DNA of 64,000 nucleotides from the NCBI RefSeq assembly GCF_021601625.1, contig NZ_BQHR01000005.1, positions 62,001 through 126,000 on the forward strand, given 5' to 3'. Of this stretch, positions 1 through 8,704 are shown in pieces. The notes beneath the pieces are model-generated. The model did no database searches and was not told the DNA's origin. It saw only the letters and a list, made by a program, of their open reading frames with translations. Within the stretch, counting starts at the first letter, position 1; every line of letters starts with the position of its first letter. This stretch comes from Pseudomonas paraglycinae. GTDB taxonomy: Bacteria > Pseudomonadota > Gammaproteobacteria > Pseudomonadales > Pseudomonadaceae. The translations under genes were made by a program, and so were the position numbers.

Positions 1-198
1 GGAAACGCCGCCGCTGAAGGTGGTATTGCCGATCTCACGCAAATCGACAACCTGGAAGACTATCTGGAGAGCGTCGAACGCAAACTGATTCTGCAGGCGC
101 TGGAGGAGACTCGCTGGAATCGCACGGCGGCAGCGCAGCGGTTGAGTCTTTCGTTTCGGTCGATGCGCTACAGGCTGAAGAAGCTGGGTCTGGATTAA
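1..198 (+). CDS. pilR: PilR response regulator, C-terminal fragment (5' end outside window)
   Basis: The frame is open from base 1 and stops at 196-198, giving the last 65 residues of a protein. The end 'RWNRTAAAQRLSLSFRSMRY' is a Fis-type helix-turn-helix as found at the C-terminus of NtrC-family activators, and this wording fits PilR, the sigma-54 activator of pilin transcription. The receiver and AAA+ domains lie upstream of the window. The adjacent minor-pilin operon supports the assignment. Another NtrC-family regulator cannot be strictly excluded from 65 residues. Confidence 0.8.
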   Translation, partial: GNAAAEGGIADLTQIDNLEDYLESVERKLILQALEETRWNRTAAAQRLSLSFRSMRYRLKKLGLD

Positions 199-203
199 CG
201 CCT

Positions 204-227
204 CTTTCGCGGGCTTGCCCGCGAAAG
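204..227. repeat. REP-like palindrome after pilR
   Basis: Perfect 10-bp inverted repeat CTTTCGCGGG / CCCGCGAAAG around the loop CTTG, between the convergent ends of pilR and thiO. There is no following T-run, so it looks more like a Pseudomonas REP palindrome than a classical terminator, although the stem could still stop transcripts from either side. Confidence 0.7.
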
Positions 228-257
228 CGATTTGTCAGTCGCCGAAAGAAAAACTGA

Positions 258-1358
258 CTAGATCCGTCCGGCCGGTGCATACGGCGCCGGATCAATGATC
301 GGCGCACGCCCCAGCATCACATCGGCAAACAACTGACAGGATGCAGGCGCCAGCACCAGCCCGTTGCGGTAATGCCCGCAGTTCAGCCAGAGACCGTCAA
401 AACCCGGAACCCGGCCAATGTAAGGAATGCCTTCGGGCGAGCCCGGCCGCAGCCCGGCCCAGTGCCCCACCACTTCGGCATCGGCCAGCGCCGGCAACAG
501 TTCGACCGCCGATGCCTTGAGGCTTTCCAGCGCATTGTCCGTCGGGGTTTTGTCGAAGCCTTCGTGCTCCAGCGTACTGCCGATGAGAATATGCCCGTCG
601 CGGCGCGGAATCGCGTAGCGCCCCTTGGCCAGCACCATGCTCGGCAGGAAATCCGCCGCGCACTTGTAGAGAATCATCTGGCCCTTCACCGGCTCCACCG
701 GTAGGGAAAGATTCAGAGTCTTGAGTAATTCGCCGCTCCACGCGCCTGCGGTCAAAACGACCTGATCGCCAGCGATCACACCCGTGGAAGTCTGCACGCC
801 TACCACCCGCTCGCCATCACGGACAAACCCGCTGACTTCACACTGCTCGTGAATCGTCACGTTCGGCAGCGCCTGCAACGCCGCTTTCAAAGACTTCACC
901 AGCCGTGGATTGCGCACGTTGGCGACATCGGCCATGTAGATCGCCCGGGAAAAACCGCCACCGAGCACCGGCACCGCATCATGCGCCGCCGAGATATCCA
1001 CAGCCCGCAGTGGGCGGTTTTCCCTTTTGGCCCACGCCAGCGCTTCAGATTCGTCATCCAGGTCCAGCCAGTACAGGCCGGTGGTGTGCACTTCGGGATC
1101 GACCCCGGTATCGGCAAAAAGGCGTTCGCCCAGTTGTGGATAAAAATCCTGCGACCAGTGCGCCAGCGCGGTGACGGCAGGGCTGTAGCGCCACGGGTAC
1201 AGCGGAGAGACGATACCGCCGCCGGCCCAGGACGATTCCTGGCCGACGTTCGAACGATCCAGCAGCACCACGCTGCCGACCTCGGAGGCGAGGTTGTACG
1301 CGGTGAGCAGGCCAATCACTCCGCCACCGACAATCACCACTTGCTGTTGCCTGGTCAT
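258..1358 (-). CDS. thiO: FAD-dependent glycine oxidase ThiO
   Basis: This 366-residue enzyme is of the D-amino-acid-oxidase family. In the ThiO family it oxidises glycine to iminoacetate (dehydroglycine), which feeds thiazole formation in thiamine synthesis. The N-terminus carries the dinucleotide fold 'VVIVGGGVIGLLTA' (GxGxxG), followed by 'SSWAGGGIVSPLYPW', typical of ThiO. Near the C-terminus 'GLRPGSPEGIPYIG' and 'GHYRNGL' match the FAD/substrate region. ATG start at 1358. It is the last gene of the minus-strand block after pilE. The link to pilus genes is positional only. The length is normal for the family. Confidence 0.9.
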   Translation of the reverse strand: MTRQQQVVIVGGGVIGLLTAYNLASEVGSVVLLDRSNVGQESSWAGGGIVSPLYPWRYSPAVTALAHWSQDFYPQLGERLFADTGVDPEVHTTGLYWLDLDDESEALAWAKRENRPLRAVDISAAHDAVPVLGGGFSRAIYMADVANVRNPRLVKSLKAALQALPNVTIHEQCEVSGFVRDGERVVGVQTSTGVIAGDQVVLTAGAWSGELLKTLNLSLPVEPVKGQMILYKCAADFLPSMVLAKGRYAIPRRDGHILIGSTLEHEGFDKTPTDNALESLKASAVELLPALADAEVVGHWAGLRPGSPEGIPYIGRVPGFDGLWLNCGHYRNGLVLAPASCQLFADVMLGRAPIIDPAPYAPAGRI

Positions 1359-1415
1359 GTTTGATCCAACCGTAAAAAAGACAGTGGGCGCAAATGGCGC
1401 CCGAAATAAAGCGGC

Positions 1416-1817
1416 TCAGCGGCCCCAGCAATCCTTGGTGGTCAGCCCGGTGGTCGCGTTGTTCATGCTTCTGACACCGGTGTTGGTGAGGGTGAAATCC
1501 CCGCACTTGTCAGTGGCCATGGCCGTGCCGGTCTTGCGGGTCGCAGTCAGCAGGAAGGCCTGATCGGTGATCGTCGGCGTGATGGTGTAGAAATCGTTGC
1601 CAGTGCTCAACCCGGTGACACCGGTGTAGACGTTGTTCTTCGAATAGAAGCGTTCGAGGATCTGTGCCTGTTCCGACAAATTGCTGACCACGTCGGCACG
1701 GCGGCCCTTCTTCACGTATTCGGTGAGGCTCGGATAGCCGATGGTGATGACGATACCTATGATCGCAATCACGATCATGATTTCGATCAGGGTGAAACCT
1801 CGGTTGGATCTGCGCAT
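1416..1817 (-). CDS. pilE: Type IV minor pilin PilE
   Basis: The 133-residue prepilin has a short basic leader 'MRRSNRG' cut by prepilin peptidase before Phe, then the conserved 'FTLIEIMIVIAIIGI' helix with Glu at mature position 5. The middle, 'LSEQAQILERFYSKNNVY', is the PilE/ComP-like pattern, and two C-terminal cysteines (in 'DKCGDF' and 'KDCWGR') probably form the D-region disulfide. In the Pseudomonas system PilE is a minor pilin that helps prime pilus assembly. It follows pilY1 by 15 bases; no pilY2 lies between them, unlike in P. aeruginosa. Confidence 0.9.
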   Translation of the reverse strand: MRRSNRGFTLIEIMIVIAIIGIVITIGYPSLTEYVKKGRRADVVSNLSEQAQILERFYSKNNVYTGVTGLSTGNDFYTITPTITDQAFLLTATRKTGTAMATDKCGDFTLTNTGVRSMNNATTGLTTKDCWGR

Positions 1818-1832
1818 GCCTCGAACTCTCGC

Positions 1833-4800
1833 TTACTGAATTTGGCGCCACATGATACGACGGCTGCCGCCGCCGGATTTTTCCACCAGGGTGGTGATAC
1901 CGCCACTGGAATCGTTCACGACCTTGCGTGATGCACCGTTGACGATGGCGTTCAGGGTCGGGATACCGCCGGTGAACACCACGCCGCTGGAAATCGTATC
2001 GTTGCTGTCGACCACGCCATCAGCGTTGGTGTCGAGCACCGCGTAGTTGAGCATCTTACCGCTGAACGCATCGAGTTCGATCAGTTTGCCGGTACCGAAA
2101 CTGGAACACGGGTCGGTGGTATCGACACTGGCCGTGGTGAACACGATGCGTCCCAGCACCAGACTGGCCTGGTTGATCACCCGTTCGCCGGTCAACGCGT
2201 TGTTGTACACCAGCGGCAGGTACCAGCCCTTCTCCGCTGGATAGGTCGTGTCGTTCTGGCTGGTGGTGACGAACTGCCCGGTACTGCCGGAGAACACCCC
2301 GGTAATCGCCTGCGCCTGCAAACTGCTGACTGTGATCTGGCCCGACCCGCCATCGGCGTCCCACACCGAATAGAACGCCTGCAAATCCTTGTTGGTCTTG
2401 TCGGCAGTTTCGTTGAATTTGCCGGTGCCGACGAAAATCTGTTTGCCGCCCAGAGCATTGTCCGCCAGCAACGGTTGCGCGGTGATCGGCTGAGTCGCCC
2501 CACCAGCCGTGGTGAACAACGGCCTGCCGGAAAACGCTACGCCCCAGCTGTCGGACGACGTGGCGCTCAGGTCGAATTTCCACAACCGCCCCTTCAAGTC
2601 ACCGCCATATGCGGCCTGTACCACGTTCTGCGAATTGACCCGCAGCTTCACCGAGGACAAACCGTTGGTGGTTTCCGTACTGTCGATGACGATTTTCCTG
2701 ATCAGCGAGCCGTCACGCACATCCAGCACATACAGCGCCGCCACCCCGGAGTTGCTGCCGTAACCGTTGGCAATGAACGCCGCCCAGCGACCATCGGCCA
2801 AGCGTGCCACTTCCGGACGGGCATAGGCGTAACCCAGATCATTAAATGCATTGGAAGTACTGGCGGTGGCTGGCGCGCTGACTTCCCACAAGGCTCGAAT
2901 GACGTTGCCCGCCGAGGCGTCGAACAGTTGAAGCCCATAGAAAGTCTTGCCGCCGGCACCCGTCCCGCCGATGGCCAGGGTTTTCCACGCCGTGCCGAAT
3001 TGCGCGTCGAATACACCGATCTGACCATCCACCAGAAACTTGTGGCTGACGCCGTTGACGTAGTTCGGATCGGCAATCAGGCGCAGCGAGGGCAATACGC
3101 TGGACGGCATGTAGGCATAGCGCCGGGTACCGTTGGCCGAGTTGATGACGCTGACAAAACCGTCGTTGGCGTTCACCACCAGGCTGGCATTCATGTTCGA
3201 AGCCTTGGTGGTCAGGTAGGTGCTGTAGGTGGTGTCACCGGCCAGATCGGAAGCGGTTTTTTCCGTGGGCGAAGCCAATACGAGCGGCGAGTTGATGATG
3301 TCCCCGAGCAATACGCTGCGCACTTTGAGCCCGGCCTTGTTGGTGCCCTTGCTCCATTCGACCAGGTCGATGCCGCTGATGCCGACGGGTAAACCCTGGC
3401 TGAGAACGGTCTGCTGGGCCGGGGAGAAGTTGCCGTAGGCCAGCGTCACCGCCGCGTTGTTCAGGGTGTTCCACGACTGGTAGGTCGGCGCGGTAGCGCC
3501 GGGCACGATGGCGGTGTCGGTGGTCCACAATACCGCCGAAGTATTGACCGCCCCGGCCGAGTTGAAGCCAAAGGACTTGATCGTGCCGCGCCAGTCCCTG
3601 GGGTCATAACTGGTCTGGAAATAACTGGTGCCGCTCGCCAGCGTCGTGCCGCTGGCGACACCGCTGCCGCCGGAGCCGGCCTTGGAGGTGATGTCGCTCA
3701 ACGCCGAAGACAGCGCGGCATTCAGGCCGGCGCTGTCGGTCGCCTGGTAGTAGCGGCCCTGTCCGTAATCGGCGGCGTCCGAGAGCATGTCGTTGGAAGC
3801 GGTAAAACCCACGGTGTAGGTGTTCATGTTCTGCCTGGGAAAATCCACCGCATTCCAGCTCTTGCCTGCCGCGTCGGTACCGGTCGAACGCATGTCGATA
3901 TCGAAGGCGAACTTGGCGATATCGTCCAGATACAGCGTATCGCCCTCCCCGTCCCCGTTCAGGTTGTTCCCGTCATTGTTGATGCCGTCCCAGTTCGGCA
4001 AGCGGCTGCCACCCAGCGGGTCATTGTTCGGAAAGGTTCGGTCGTAGGTCGGCAAACCGTCGGTGATGACCACCCCGTAGTTTTTCTGGCAGCGGTACTG
4101 GATCGGGCTGGTGTAAGTGCTCGGCGTGCTGTTGTAGTACGGCGCCATCCCGCGCATGTAGCGGGTGATTTCGTAGTAGGTCTCGGCCAGCGGCGTGTTG
4201 GCCACCGCGCTCAGGCCGTTGATCGACGAAATCAGTGCGTTGTAGTTGGTGTCGGCCTGGGCCTGGGTCACGCTGCCGCTGACCGGTGACAGGTCGCTGA
4301 TGGAGCGGGCAATGAAACCACCGTTGCCAGGGTTATTGCTGGTGGCCGGGTTGAAGGTGGCCAGACCCATGCGCAAGTTGCGGTTGCTGGTGACCAGTGC
4401 GGTGGAAACGTTGCGCGCCACGTTGATCCGGTAATCGTTGGGAATCGCCCCGGTGGTGAAGTCGCGTGTGCCGTTGTTGATCGCCAGCCCGACCACATAG
4501 GAAATGTAATCCGCCGAATAGCGAGTGTTGCCGCTGCCCACCGGATCCGGCAGCTTCAGGCAGAGCGGCGTCAGGCTGTTGTTGTAGAACGCATAGGCAC
4601 CGCCGGAGCAGCCGGAGGTTGGCAGGCTCGACAGAAAGATCGTATCGCCGGTAATGGCAGTTGAGCTCAGGCACAGGCCGATGACCGCGTTGCACTGGCG
4701 GGCCGCCGTGCGATCCACGGTCGGATCAAAACCCGTCGCATAAATGATGCTGTTCATGCTGCCCGAGTCGTCGATCATCAACATCACGTTCGGTGGCACG

Positions 4801-4925
4801 GCCGCCGCGCTCAACAGCGGCGAATCGGACGGCGTGAAAGCAAACGCCGGTGCAGCCAGATAAAGCCCGGTCAGCATGCCGAGCAGCAGCGACAGCCACT
4901 TGAAGCGTCGCTCAGTACTTAGCAT
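1833..4925 (-). CDS. pilY1: PilY1, type IV pilus tip adhesin / surface sensor
   Basis: The 1030-residue protein starts at 'MLSTERRFKW'; a longer reading to 5012 lies inside pilX and would bury the signal peptide. A signal peptide (residues 1-29, ending 'APAFA') is followed by a von Willebrand A-like region whose MIDAS motif is 'DDSGS' (about 52-56). The C-terminal half is the PilC/PilY1 beta-propeller, with a calcium-binding loop 'DTNADGVVD' at about 965-973 matching the site known in P. aeruginosa PilY1. PilY1 sits at the pilus tip, regulates extension/retraction and signals surface contact. Its start overlaps the end of pilX by 14 bases, which suggests translational coupling. Confidence 0.92.
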   Translation of the reverse strand: MLSTERRFKWLSLLLGMLTGLYLAAPAFAFTPSDSPLLSAAAVPPNVMLMIDDSGSMNSIIYATGFDPTVDRTAARQCNAVIGLCLSSTAITGDTIFLSSLPTSGCSGGAYAFYNNSLTPLCLKLPDPVGSGNTRYSADYISYVVGLAINNGTRDFTTGAIPNDYRINVARNVSTALVTSNRNLRMGLATFNPATSNNPGNGGFIARSISDLSPVSGSVTQAQADTNYNALISSINGLSAVANTPLAETYYEITRYMRGMAPYYNSTPSTYTSPIQYRCQKNYGVVITDGLPTYDRTFPNNDPLGGSRLPNWDGINNDGNNLNGDGEGDTLYLDDIAKFAFDIDMRSTGTDAAGKSWNAVDFPRQNMNTYTVGFTASNDMLSDAADYGQGRYYQATDSAGLNAALSSALSDITSKAGSGGSGVASGTTLASGTSYFQTSYDPRDWRGTIKSFGFNSAGAVNTSAVLWTTDTAIVPGATAPTYQSWNTLNNAAVTLAYGNFSPAQQTVLSQGLPVGISGIDLVEWSKGTNKAGLKVRSVLLGDIINSPLVLASPTEKTASDLAGDTTYSTYLTTKASNMNASLVVNANDGFVSVINSANGTRRYAYMPSSVLPSLRLIADPNYVNGVSHKFLVDGQIGVFDAQFGTAWKTLAIGGTGAGGKTFYGLQLFDASAGNVIRALWEVSAPATASTSNAFNDLGYAYARPEVARLADGRWAAFIANGYGSNSGVAALYVLDVRDGSLIRKIVIDSTETTNGLSSVKLRVNSQNVVQAAYGGDLKGRLWKFDLSATSSDSWGVAFSGRPLFTTAGGATQPITAQPLLADNALGGKQIFVGTGKFNETADKTNKDLQAFYSVWDADGGSGQITVSSLQAQAITGVFSGSTGQFVTTSQNDTTYPAEKGWYLPLVYNNALTGERVINQASLVLGRIVFTTASVDTTDPCSSFGTGKLIELDAFSGKMLNYAVLDTNADGVVDSNDTISSGVVFTGGIPTLNAIVNGASRKVVNDSSGGITTLVEKSGGGSRRIMWRQIQ

Positions 4926-5391
4926 AAACACTCTCCACCACACTGCGCGAAGTACCGGCGATGCCGACGGCCGTGACCCTGTACAAAGTCGCCGAGGTGT
5001 TGCTCGGCACATTCACCGCCGTCAGGGTCGTGCCGATGTTCTGCACTCCGTAAAACCCGCTGCCAGCGGCGATCCAGGTCACGCCCGACGTGGAGTTGAG
5101 CCCCGCTGCGCTGACCACCGAGGATTCCGCCGGCGGCGCACATTGAGTGGTGCTGGCGCACACCGCCAGCGCGTAGCCGTCCAGTTGCACCGCACTTTCA
5201 CCGATACGCAGTGCCGCCTCGGCAGTCTGGAACGATTGATTGCGCAGGCTCACGCTGCCAGCCATTTTTTCCTGCAGGTTGGCGCTCTGCATCGATGACA
5301 GGCCGATCACCGTCAGGAGCAGCAGAAACACCAGACTGACCAGCAACACCATGCCGCCCTGGGACCGTCGCCGATGGAGAGAAACGTTCAT
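4912..5391 (-). CDS. pilX: Minor pilin PilX
   Basis: The 159-residue prepilin starts at 'MNVSLHRRRSQGG', with a GAGGGG ribosome site upstream; an extension to 5430 would run into pilW and add no leader features. Cleavage is predicted between the two glycines and Met, or just after them. The helix 'MVLLVSLVFLLLLTVIGLSS' lacks Glu at position 5, as is normal for PilX and GspK-type tip pilins. In the family PilX helps start the tip complex together with PilV, PilW, PilE and PilY1. It lies in the operon between pilW and pilY1. Confidence 0.87.
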   Translation of the reverse strand: MNVSLHRRRSQGGMVLLVSLVFLLLLTVIGLSSMQSANLQEKMAGSVSLRNQSFQTAEAALRIGESAVQLDGYALAVCASTTQCAPPAESSVVSAAGLNSTSGVTWIAAGSGFYGVQNIGTTLTAVNVPSNTSATLYRVTAVGIAGTSRSVVESVYAKY

Positions 5392-5401
5392 CGCTCGCCC
5401 C

Positions 5402-6115
5402 TCACTGCAAGCGGTTGCGCAAGGCGGCAACCACGTTGAAGGTTTGATTGCGGACCCGGTTATTCGGGTCAGTGAGGGTCAGGCTCAGGCGCACGCTGCG
5501 GATCCGCGCCGGATCACCCGGGTTGGCGCTGTAGGTGGACGCCGCCACGTCGGTCGCGGAACTCGCAAGACCAAACATCACCGTGAACGCGCTGACGTTG
5601 TTCACCAGCACCTGCTGGGCCGGGTTACCGCTGCCGGTGCCCATCAGAATCTGGTTGTTGCTGAAGCTGTAGACCAGCCGACGGATCGGAAATGCGATCT
5701 GGCCCGTCGCCGCCGCCCGCGCGCCGGTATAAGCGGTGGCGCTGTTGCGGCAATCGGAGACCACGGTCCAGGTCGGTGTCCCGCCCGCACTGCCGACATC
5801 GGCGGTAACCAGGGTCAGCTTGAGGTTGGCGTTGTCCCAGCTGATCGGCGTGATCTGCGCCGTATTGAAATCCCCCGCCGAGCTGGAATCGGTAATCGTG
5901 CCCAGGCAGCCGAACATACCCACCATGCGCAGTTCCTGAATCATCTTGCTCAACACGAACCGCGCGTCTTCCTGCATGGCGGCCGCACTGTTCTGGCTGA
6001 CGTAAGTATTCTTCGCCGCCAGGAAAATCTGCACCACGCCGAGTACCACGATCAACCCCAGCGCCAGAGCAACCAGCATTTCGATCAGGCCAAAGCCCAG
6101 GTTTTTGCGCTTCAT
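5402..6115 (-). CDS. pilW: Minor pilin PilW
   Basis: The 237-residue prepilin has leader 'MKRKNLG' and mature start 'FGLIEMLVALALGLIVVLG', with Glu at position 5. The next part, 'IFLAAKNTYVSQNSAAAMQE', is characteristic of PilW. Length is typical for PilW, the longest minor pilin of the set. The start ATG overlaps the pilV stop as ATGA (6112-6115), so the two are probably translated together. In the pilus it is part of the initiating tip complex. Confidence 0.9.
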   Translation of the reverse strand: MKRKNLGFGLIEMLVALALGLIVVLGVVQIFLAAKNTYVSQNSAAAMQEDARFVLSKMIQELRMVGMFGCLGTITDSSSAGDFNTAQITPISWDNANLKLTLVTADVGSAGGTPTWTVVSDCRNSATAYTGARAAATGQIAFPIRRLVYSFSNNQILMGTGSGNPAQQVLVNNVSAFTVMFGLASSATDVAASTYSANPGDPARIRSVRLSLTLTDPNNRVRNQTFNVVAALRNRLQ

Positions 6116-6561
6116 GGCGTGGCCACCGGATCGACCGCAGCGCGGCTGGTCAGCACAAAGCTGCGGGTTGCACTGGTCGTATTGGCAGCACGCGCGTCAC
6201 TCCAGGTGATGGTGATGGTGTACACGCGCTGATTGAGGGTGATGCTGCCGGTGGCGGTCGGTCCGCCAAAATTGACGATGTTGGTGGTGAAGTCGTAGAG
6301 ATCCTGATCCCGGGCGACACTCAGGTTGCCCGTAGTCGGCGGCGTGACAGTGTAGTCGGCGCCCGAATTGGCACGGATCCGGTCCATCATGTCGTAGGCG
6401 ATGAAACTCGCCTGGCTGGTCATCCGTGAGCTGTCGGTGTACTTCAGCGCATTGAGCTGAACCGCTGCTGCGCCCAGCAACCCGACCGTCAGAATCAGTA
6501 ACGCGACCAGCACTTCAATCAGCGTCATGCCCTCCTGTGCGTGCTTGCTCCCTGCCCTCAT
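6112..6561 (-). CDS. pilV: Minor pilin PilV
   Basis: The 149-residue prepilin starts at 'MRAGSKHAQEG', chosen because its ATG overlaps the fimU stop as ATGA (6558-6561); an upstream ATG at 6600 would overlap fimU by 43 bases. Cleavage before Met gives 'MTLIEVLVALLILTVGLLG', with Glu5 present. The sequence 'DMMDRIRANSGADY' is typical of PilV. It belongs to the tip-initiation set with FimU, PilW, PilX and PilE. Confidence 0.9.
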   Translation of the reverse strand: MRAGSKHAQEGMTLIEVLVALLILTVGLLGAAAVQLNALKYTDSSRMTSQASFIAYDMMDRIRANSGADYTVTPPTTGNLSVARDQDLYDFTTNIVNFGGPTATGSITLNQRVYTITITWSDARAANTTSATRSFVLTSRAAVDPVATP

Positions 6562-7031
6562 CCGCAATTTCCACCCAATTGAATTCGTCCGTTCAGACAC
6601 ACGTTCAGCGTCCTGCTTTGCGTTCCCAGCACATAACTGATGGCCACCGCCGTGGACGGTGCCGCCAGCCCGCCCAGGTTGTTGAAATCCAGCGCGGTCA
6701 CTCCAGAGGGTAGCGTCAGAGTCGCGCCGCTGCTCATCGCTGGAACAACCCGCAATACATTGGCCGGAGTGCCAGTACTGTCGTAGACCGACAGTTCACC
6801 GGTCCAGACCGTGCCGCCGGCACTCGGCCGCAAGCGGGTGGTGACGCCCCGGTTGATCGCCTCGAGCCTTGCGTAATTGAGGGCCCGTTGCAGGTCGCCG
6901 ACCTCGGTGTCGGCCTTGCTGCCCTGCACCGAACGGGTGAATGCCGGCACCGCCATCGTGATCAGGATCACAAACACCGCGAGCGCCACCAACAGCTCGA
7001 TCAGCGTGAAACCTTTTGTACGATGATCCAT
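6558..7031 (-). CDS. fimU: Minor pilin FimU (GspH/FimT family), first gene of the operon
   Basis: The 157-residue prepilin has leader 'MDHRTKG', then 'FTLIELLVALAVFVILITM' with Glu5, and 'LQRALNYARLEAINRGV', the GspH/FimT signature. The start at 7031 has GGAGG eight bases upstream; longer readings to 7337 lack a prepilin leader at their start. FimU couples the tip complex to the major pilin in P. aeruginosa. It heads the series fimU-pilV-pilW-pilX-pilY1-pilE, all overlapping or within 15 bases of each other. I saw no clear AlgR-type box in the 127 bases before it. Confidence 0.88.
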   Translation of the reverse strand: MDHRTKGFTLIELLVALAVFVILITMAVPAFTRSVQGSKADTEVGDLQRALNYARLEAINRGVTTRLRPSAGGTVWTGELSVYDSTGTPANVLRVVPAMSSGATLTLPSGVTALDFNNLGGLAAPSTAVAISYVLGTQSRTLNVCLNGRIQLGGNCG

Positions 7032-7158
7032 CGATGCCCTCCGTTGCCGTCGGCTATACCTGTACAAACCTAGAACATTCGACCGGCATGCGCCGGTTGA
7101 TTTACCGCGTGCGGCGCACGGATTGCGCCGCCGTGCACAATCCAGGGAGGAGGCGCAC

Positions 7159-7713
7159 ATGCCGCAACAGGGTTTCAGTCTGGTCGAACTGCTTATGGGA
7201 CTGGCGATCGGCGCAATTGTTCTGTCGCTGGTCAGTCCGGCGCTGGCGGACTTCACCGAATCAAACCGGCGGCAGCAGGCCGCGCAGTCTTTGCTCGACG
7301 GGATTCGTAATGCCCGGACCATGGCCATCACGCGCAATCAGAGCGTGGTGATTCATGGCATCAACGGTGATTGGGGTCAGGGCTGGCGGATCATTCTGGA
7401 TATCAGCGGAAAGGGTCCGGTAGATGCCGGTAATCCATTGCTGATCGAGCAGGCGAGTGACGGACGGATACCGATTGTCGGCAACTGGCTGGTGAGCCGC
7501 TACATACGCTTCAGCAGCCTGGGCCAGCCACTGGTGCCGGACCGGAAGTTTCAGGCGGGGACGTTACATCTATGCTCGGCTCGCGAGCCGGTCAGCCGGC
7601 TCCAGGTGGTGCTGGCAGCAACCGGTCGCGTACGCCTGACCAGCCAAAAGACTGAACAGGCGTTATGCCGAAAGGATAAAGCGATCAGATCGAGCGAACG
7701 CGCAGCTCTTTAG
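7159..7713 (+). CDS. fimT: FimT-like pseudopilin (GspH family)
   Basis: The 184-residue prepilin has a very short leader 'MPQQG', then '[19 protein letters not shown]' with Glu5. '[20 protein letters not shown]' is the GspH/FimT signature. A strong GGGAGGAGG site precedes the ATG. FimT proteins are minor pilins; in some gammaproteobacteria they bind DNA during transformation. It is transcribed opposite to the minor-pilin operon, and its last 29 bases overlap the ispH end tail to tail. The basic C-terminus ('[20 protein letters not shown]') would be compatible with DNA contact, but that is inference. Confidence 0.8.
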   Translation: MPQQGFSLVELLMGLAIGAIVLSLVSPALADFTESNRRQQAAQSLLDGIRNARTMAITRNQSVVIHGINGDWGQGWRIILDISGKGPVDAGNPLLIEQASDGRIPIVGNWLVSRYIRFSSLGQPLVPDRKFQAGTLHLCSAREPVSRLQVVLAATGRVRLTSQKTEQALCRKDKAIRSSERAAL

Positions 7714-8629
7714 GCATCGAGAACGTGATGTTCTCCTCACGCCCGGCCAGTTCGTCGGCGCCGGTGGCGCCCCAGGCCTGCAACTGCTGAATCACGCCAC
7801 GCACCAGTACTTCCGGAGCGGAGGCGCCGGCGGTGATGCCGATACGCTCGACACCGTCGAACCAGCTTTTTTGCAGGTCTTCGGCGCCATCAATCAGGTA
7901 GGCCGGCGTGGCCATGCGCTCGGCCAGTTCACGCAGGCGGTTGGAGTTGGAGCTGTTCGGGCTGCCGACCACCAACACCACGTCGCATTCGTCGGCCAAT
8001 TGCTTGACCGCGTCCTGACGGTTTTGTGTGGCGTAGCAGATATCGTCCTTGCGCGGCCCGCCAATAGCCGGGAAACGCGTACGCAGCGCATCGATGACAC
8101 GGCTGGTGTCATCCATGGACAACGTGGTCTGGGTGACGAAGGCGAGTTTTTCAGGGTTGTGCACCTGCAACTCGGCGACATCCTTCTCGTCTTCGACGAG
8201 GTAGATCGCGCCGCCATTGCTGGCGTCGTACTGGCCCATGGTGCCTTCGACTTCCGGGTGACCGGCGTGGCCGATCAGGATGCACTCGCGACCGTCGCGG
8301 CTGTATTTCGCGACTTCGATATGCACCTTGGTCACCAGCGGGCAGGTGGCGTCGAACACTTTCAGGCCACGGCCGGCGGCTTCGGTGCGCACGGCTTGCG
8401 AAACGCCGTGGGCACTGAAGATCACGATCACGTCGTCCGGTACCTGATCGAGCTCTTCGACGAAGATCGCGCCACGACTGCGCAGGTCTTCGACCACGAA
8501 CTTGTTGTGCACCACTTCATGACGCACATAGATCGGCGGCCCGAAAACCTCCAGGGCGCGGTTGACGATTTCGATCGCCCGGTCCACGCCGGCGCAGAAG
8601 CCACGGGGGTTGGCGAGTTTGATTTGCAT
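7685..8629 (-). CDS. ispH: 4-hydroxy-3-methylbut-2-enyl diphosphate reductase IspH
   Basis: The 314-residue enzyme is the last step of the MEP isoprenoid pathway, reducing HMBPP to IPP and DMAPP on an iron-sulfur cluster. The three cluster cysteines are seen in '[12 protein letters not shown]', '[11 protein letters not shown]' and '[11 protein letters not shown]'. The start '[11 protein letters not shown]' is standard for the family, so the reading that extends to 8704 was trimmed. Length is normal. It is downstream of fkpB in the ribF-ileS-lspA-fkpB-ispH series, an arrangement widely conserved in gammaproteobacteria. Confidence 0.95.
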   Translation of the reverse strand: MQIKLANPRGFCAGVDRAIEIVNRALEVFGPPIYVRHEVVHNKFVVEDLRSRGAIFVEELDQVPDDVIVIFSAHGVSQAVRTEAAGRGLKVFDATCPLVTKVHIEVAKYSRDGRECILIGHAGHPEVEGTMGQYDASNGGAIYLVEDEKDVAELQVHNPEKLAFVTQTTLSMDDTSRVIDALRTRFPAIGGPRKDDICYATQNRQDAVKQLADECDVVLVVGSPNSSNSNRLRELAERMATPAYLIDGAEDLQKSWFDGVERIGITAGASAPEVLVRGVIQQLQAWGATGADELAGREENITFSMPKELRVRSI

Positions 8630-8704
8630 GCGGTGCCTCGTGTCTTGCGCGCGAAAGATTGGATCATTACAGGAGCCGGTCAGCCGGCTCCTGAAGAACA
8701 GCAA

